64,000 nucleotides of DNA from Planctomycetota bacterium. GTDB taxonomy: Bacteria; Planctomycetota; Planctomycetia; Pirellulales; Pirellulaceae. The stretch lies in contig JAPLNM010000034.1 of assembly GCA_026692845.1 (NCBI GenBank), positions 1 through 64,000 of the forward strand. Direction: 5' to 3'. The translations under genes were made by a program, and so were the position numbers. This document shows positions 63,790 through 64,000 of the stretch, piece by piece; position 1 is the first letter of the stretch, and every line of letters starts with the position of its first letter. The notes under the pieces were generated by a model. That model ran no database searches and was not told the origin of the DNA. It saw only the letters and a list, made by a program, of their open reading frames with translations.

Positions 63790-64000
63790 TCACTTGAGAA
63801 GCTTCGGTTGCCGCACCAATGCGCGGGTCCCAAGGTGCAATGGGCTTTTGCTACCGAGCACCAATTTGATCTTCTTCTCTTGGACGATCCCAACTTCCAG
63901 GTCGAGCCCTTTCTGGTCGGCTCCGATTTCCTTTTTGAAGGCCACTTGATCGTCGACCCATAGCTCGATCTGGATCGCTGAGCGCGATTCGGACTCCTCG
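63790..64000 (-). CDS. NPCBM-like protein, C-terminal fragment at the right edge
   Basis: The frame open to the window's right edge ends at a TGA (63790-63792). Its 70 visible residues include IQIELWVDDQVAFKKEIGAD, KGLDLEVGIVQEKKIKLVLG and LVRQPKLLK. The strand pattern 'VDDQ.AFKK', 'LDLEV' and 'KIKLVL' resembles the end of NPCBM domains seen elsewhere in this window. The start lies beyond 64000, so length and other domains are unknown. Confidence 0.5.
   Translation of the reverse strand, partial: EESESRSAIQIELWVDDQVAFKKEIGADQKGLDLEVGIVQEKKIKLVLGSKSPLHLGTRALVRQPKLLK

Noticed and set aside
63592-63963. 123-residue plus-strand ORF at the right edge
   Set aside because: It is antisense to the NPCBM-like fragment, whose strand pattern is recognisable; the plus ORF has no features.

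Overview
The window reads as chromosomal DNA of a planctomycete (Planctomycetota, probably Pirellulales-like; order is inference). The evidence is gene content: three DUF1501 proteins, two with a DUF1549/DUF1553 cytochrome partner; two very large secreted 'PVC-type' haem dehydrogenases with C-terminal CxxCH domains; ThuA and NPCBM domains; a DUF1598 protein; a DUF11 lipoprotein; and several weakly starting genes (GTG/TTG).

Layout. 1-710 looks like the decayed edge of an integrated element: broken pieces of toxin/immunity-type genes followed by a 20-bp fragment resembling a tRNA 3' end. A tRNA-Ser(GCU), a DMT transporter and a sugar-phosphate isomerase-like protein follow on the minus strand (921-3212). 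3538-7953 is a 1471-residue ThuA/NPCBM/propeller/HEAT/cytochrome c protein. An MsbA-like ABC exporter (minus) and a plus-strand block 10464-21587 come next: sugar ABC permease, small membrane protein, PanE-like reductase, NAGPA-type protein, UDP-glucuronate decarboxylase, dihydropteroate synthase, zincin protease, secretin and a 20-residue-repeat secreted protein. 21610-30953 carries the second PVC dehydrogenase, a NagB-like deaminase, an HIBADH-type dehydrogenase, a HemD-HemE fusion and a copper P-type ATPase. 31085-45779 has an M28 peptidase, an FHA-GAF-sigma54 activator, the DUF1598 protein, a lipoprotein, an operon of duplicated parvulin plus lipoyl-less E2 acyltransferase, a giant FtsX permease, MtnB and a DUF1501 protein. 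45806-64000 has two DUF1549/DUF1553 + DUF1501 pairs (one in each orientation), an RNA helicase, the DUF11 lipoprotein, ThuA, a zinc-ribbon membrane protein, TrmL, an orphan DUF1501, CsrA, a small conserved-looking protein and the C-terminus of an NPCBM-like protein.

How the genes work together. The cytochrome/DUF1501/ThuA/NPCBM proteins form the envelope-associated, probably carbohydrate-oxidising repertoire typical of the phylum. Other genes are housekeeping: folate, haem, tRNA modification, envelope biogenesis and copper export. I saw no CRISPR array, rRNA, intact transposase or known defence operon.

Most worth a second look: the secretin whose signal peptide and body are in different frames although a good ribosome-binding site fixes the start; the HemD-HemE fusion; the element boundary at 691-710; the parvulin/E2 translational coupling; and many short tandem duplications in intergenic DNA, the largest being a 21-unit 9-bp minisatellite. 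On the minus strand this minisatellite and a related 14-bp repeat next to a DUF1501 start are rich in GGA, the core of the CsrA-binding motif, and csrA is nearby. Promoters could not be called with confidence.
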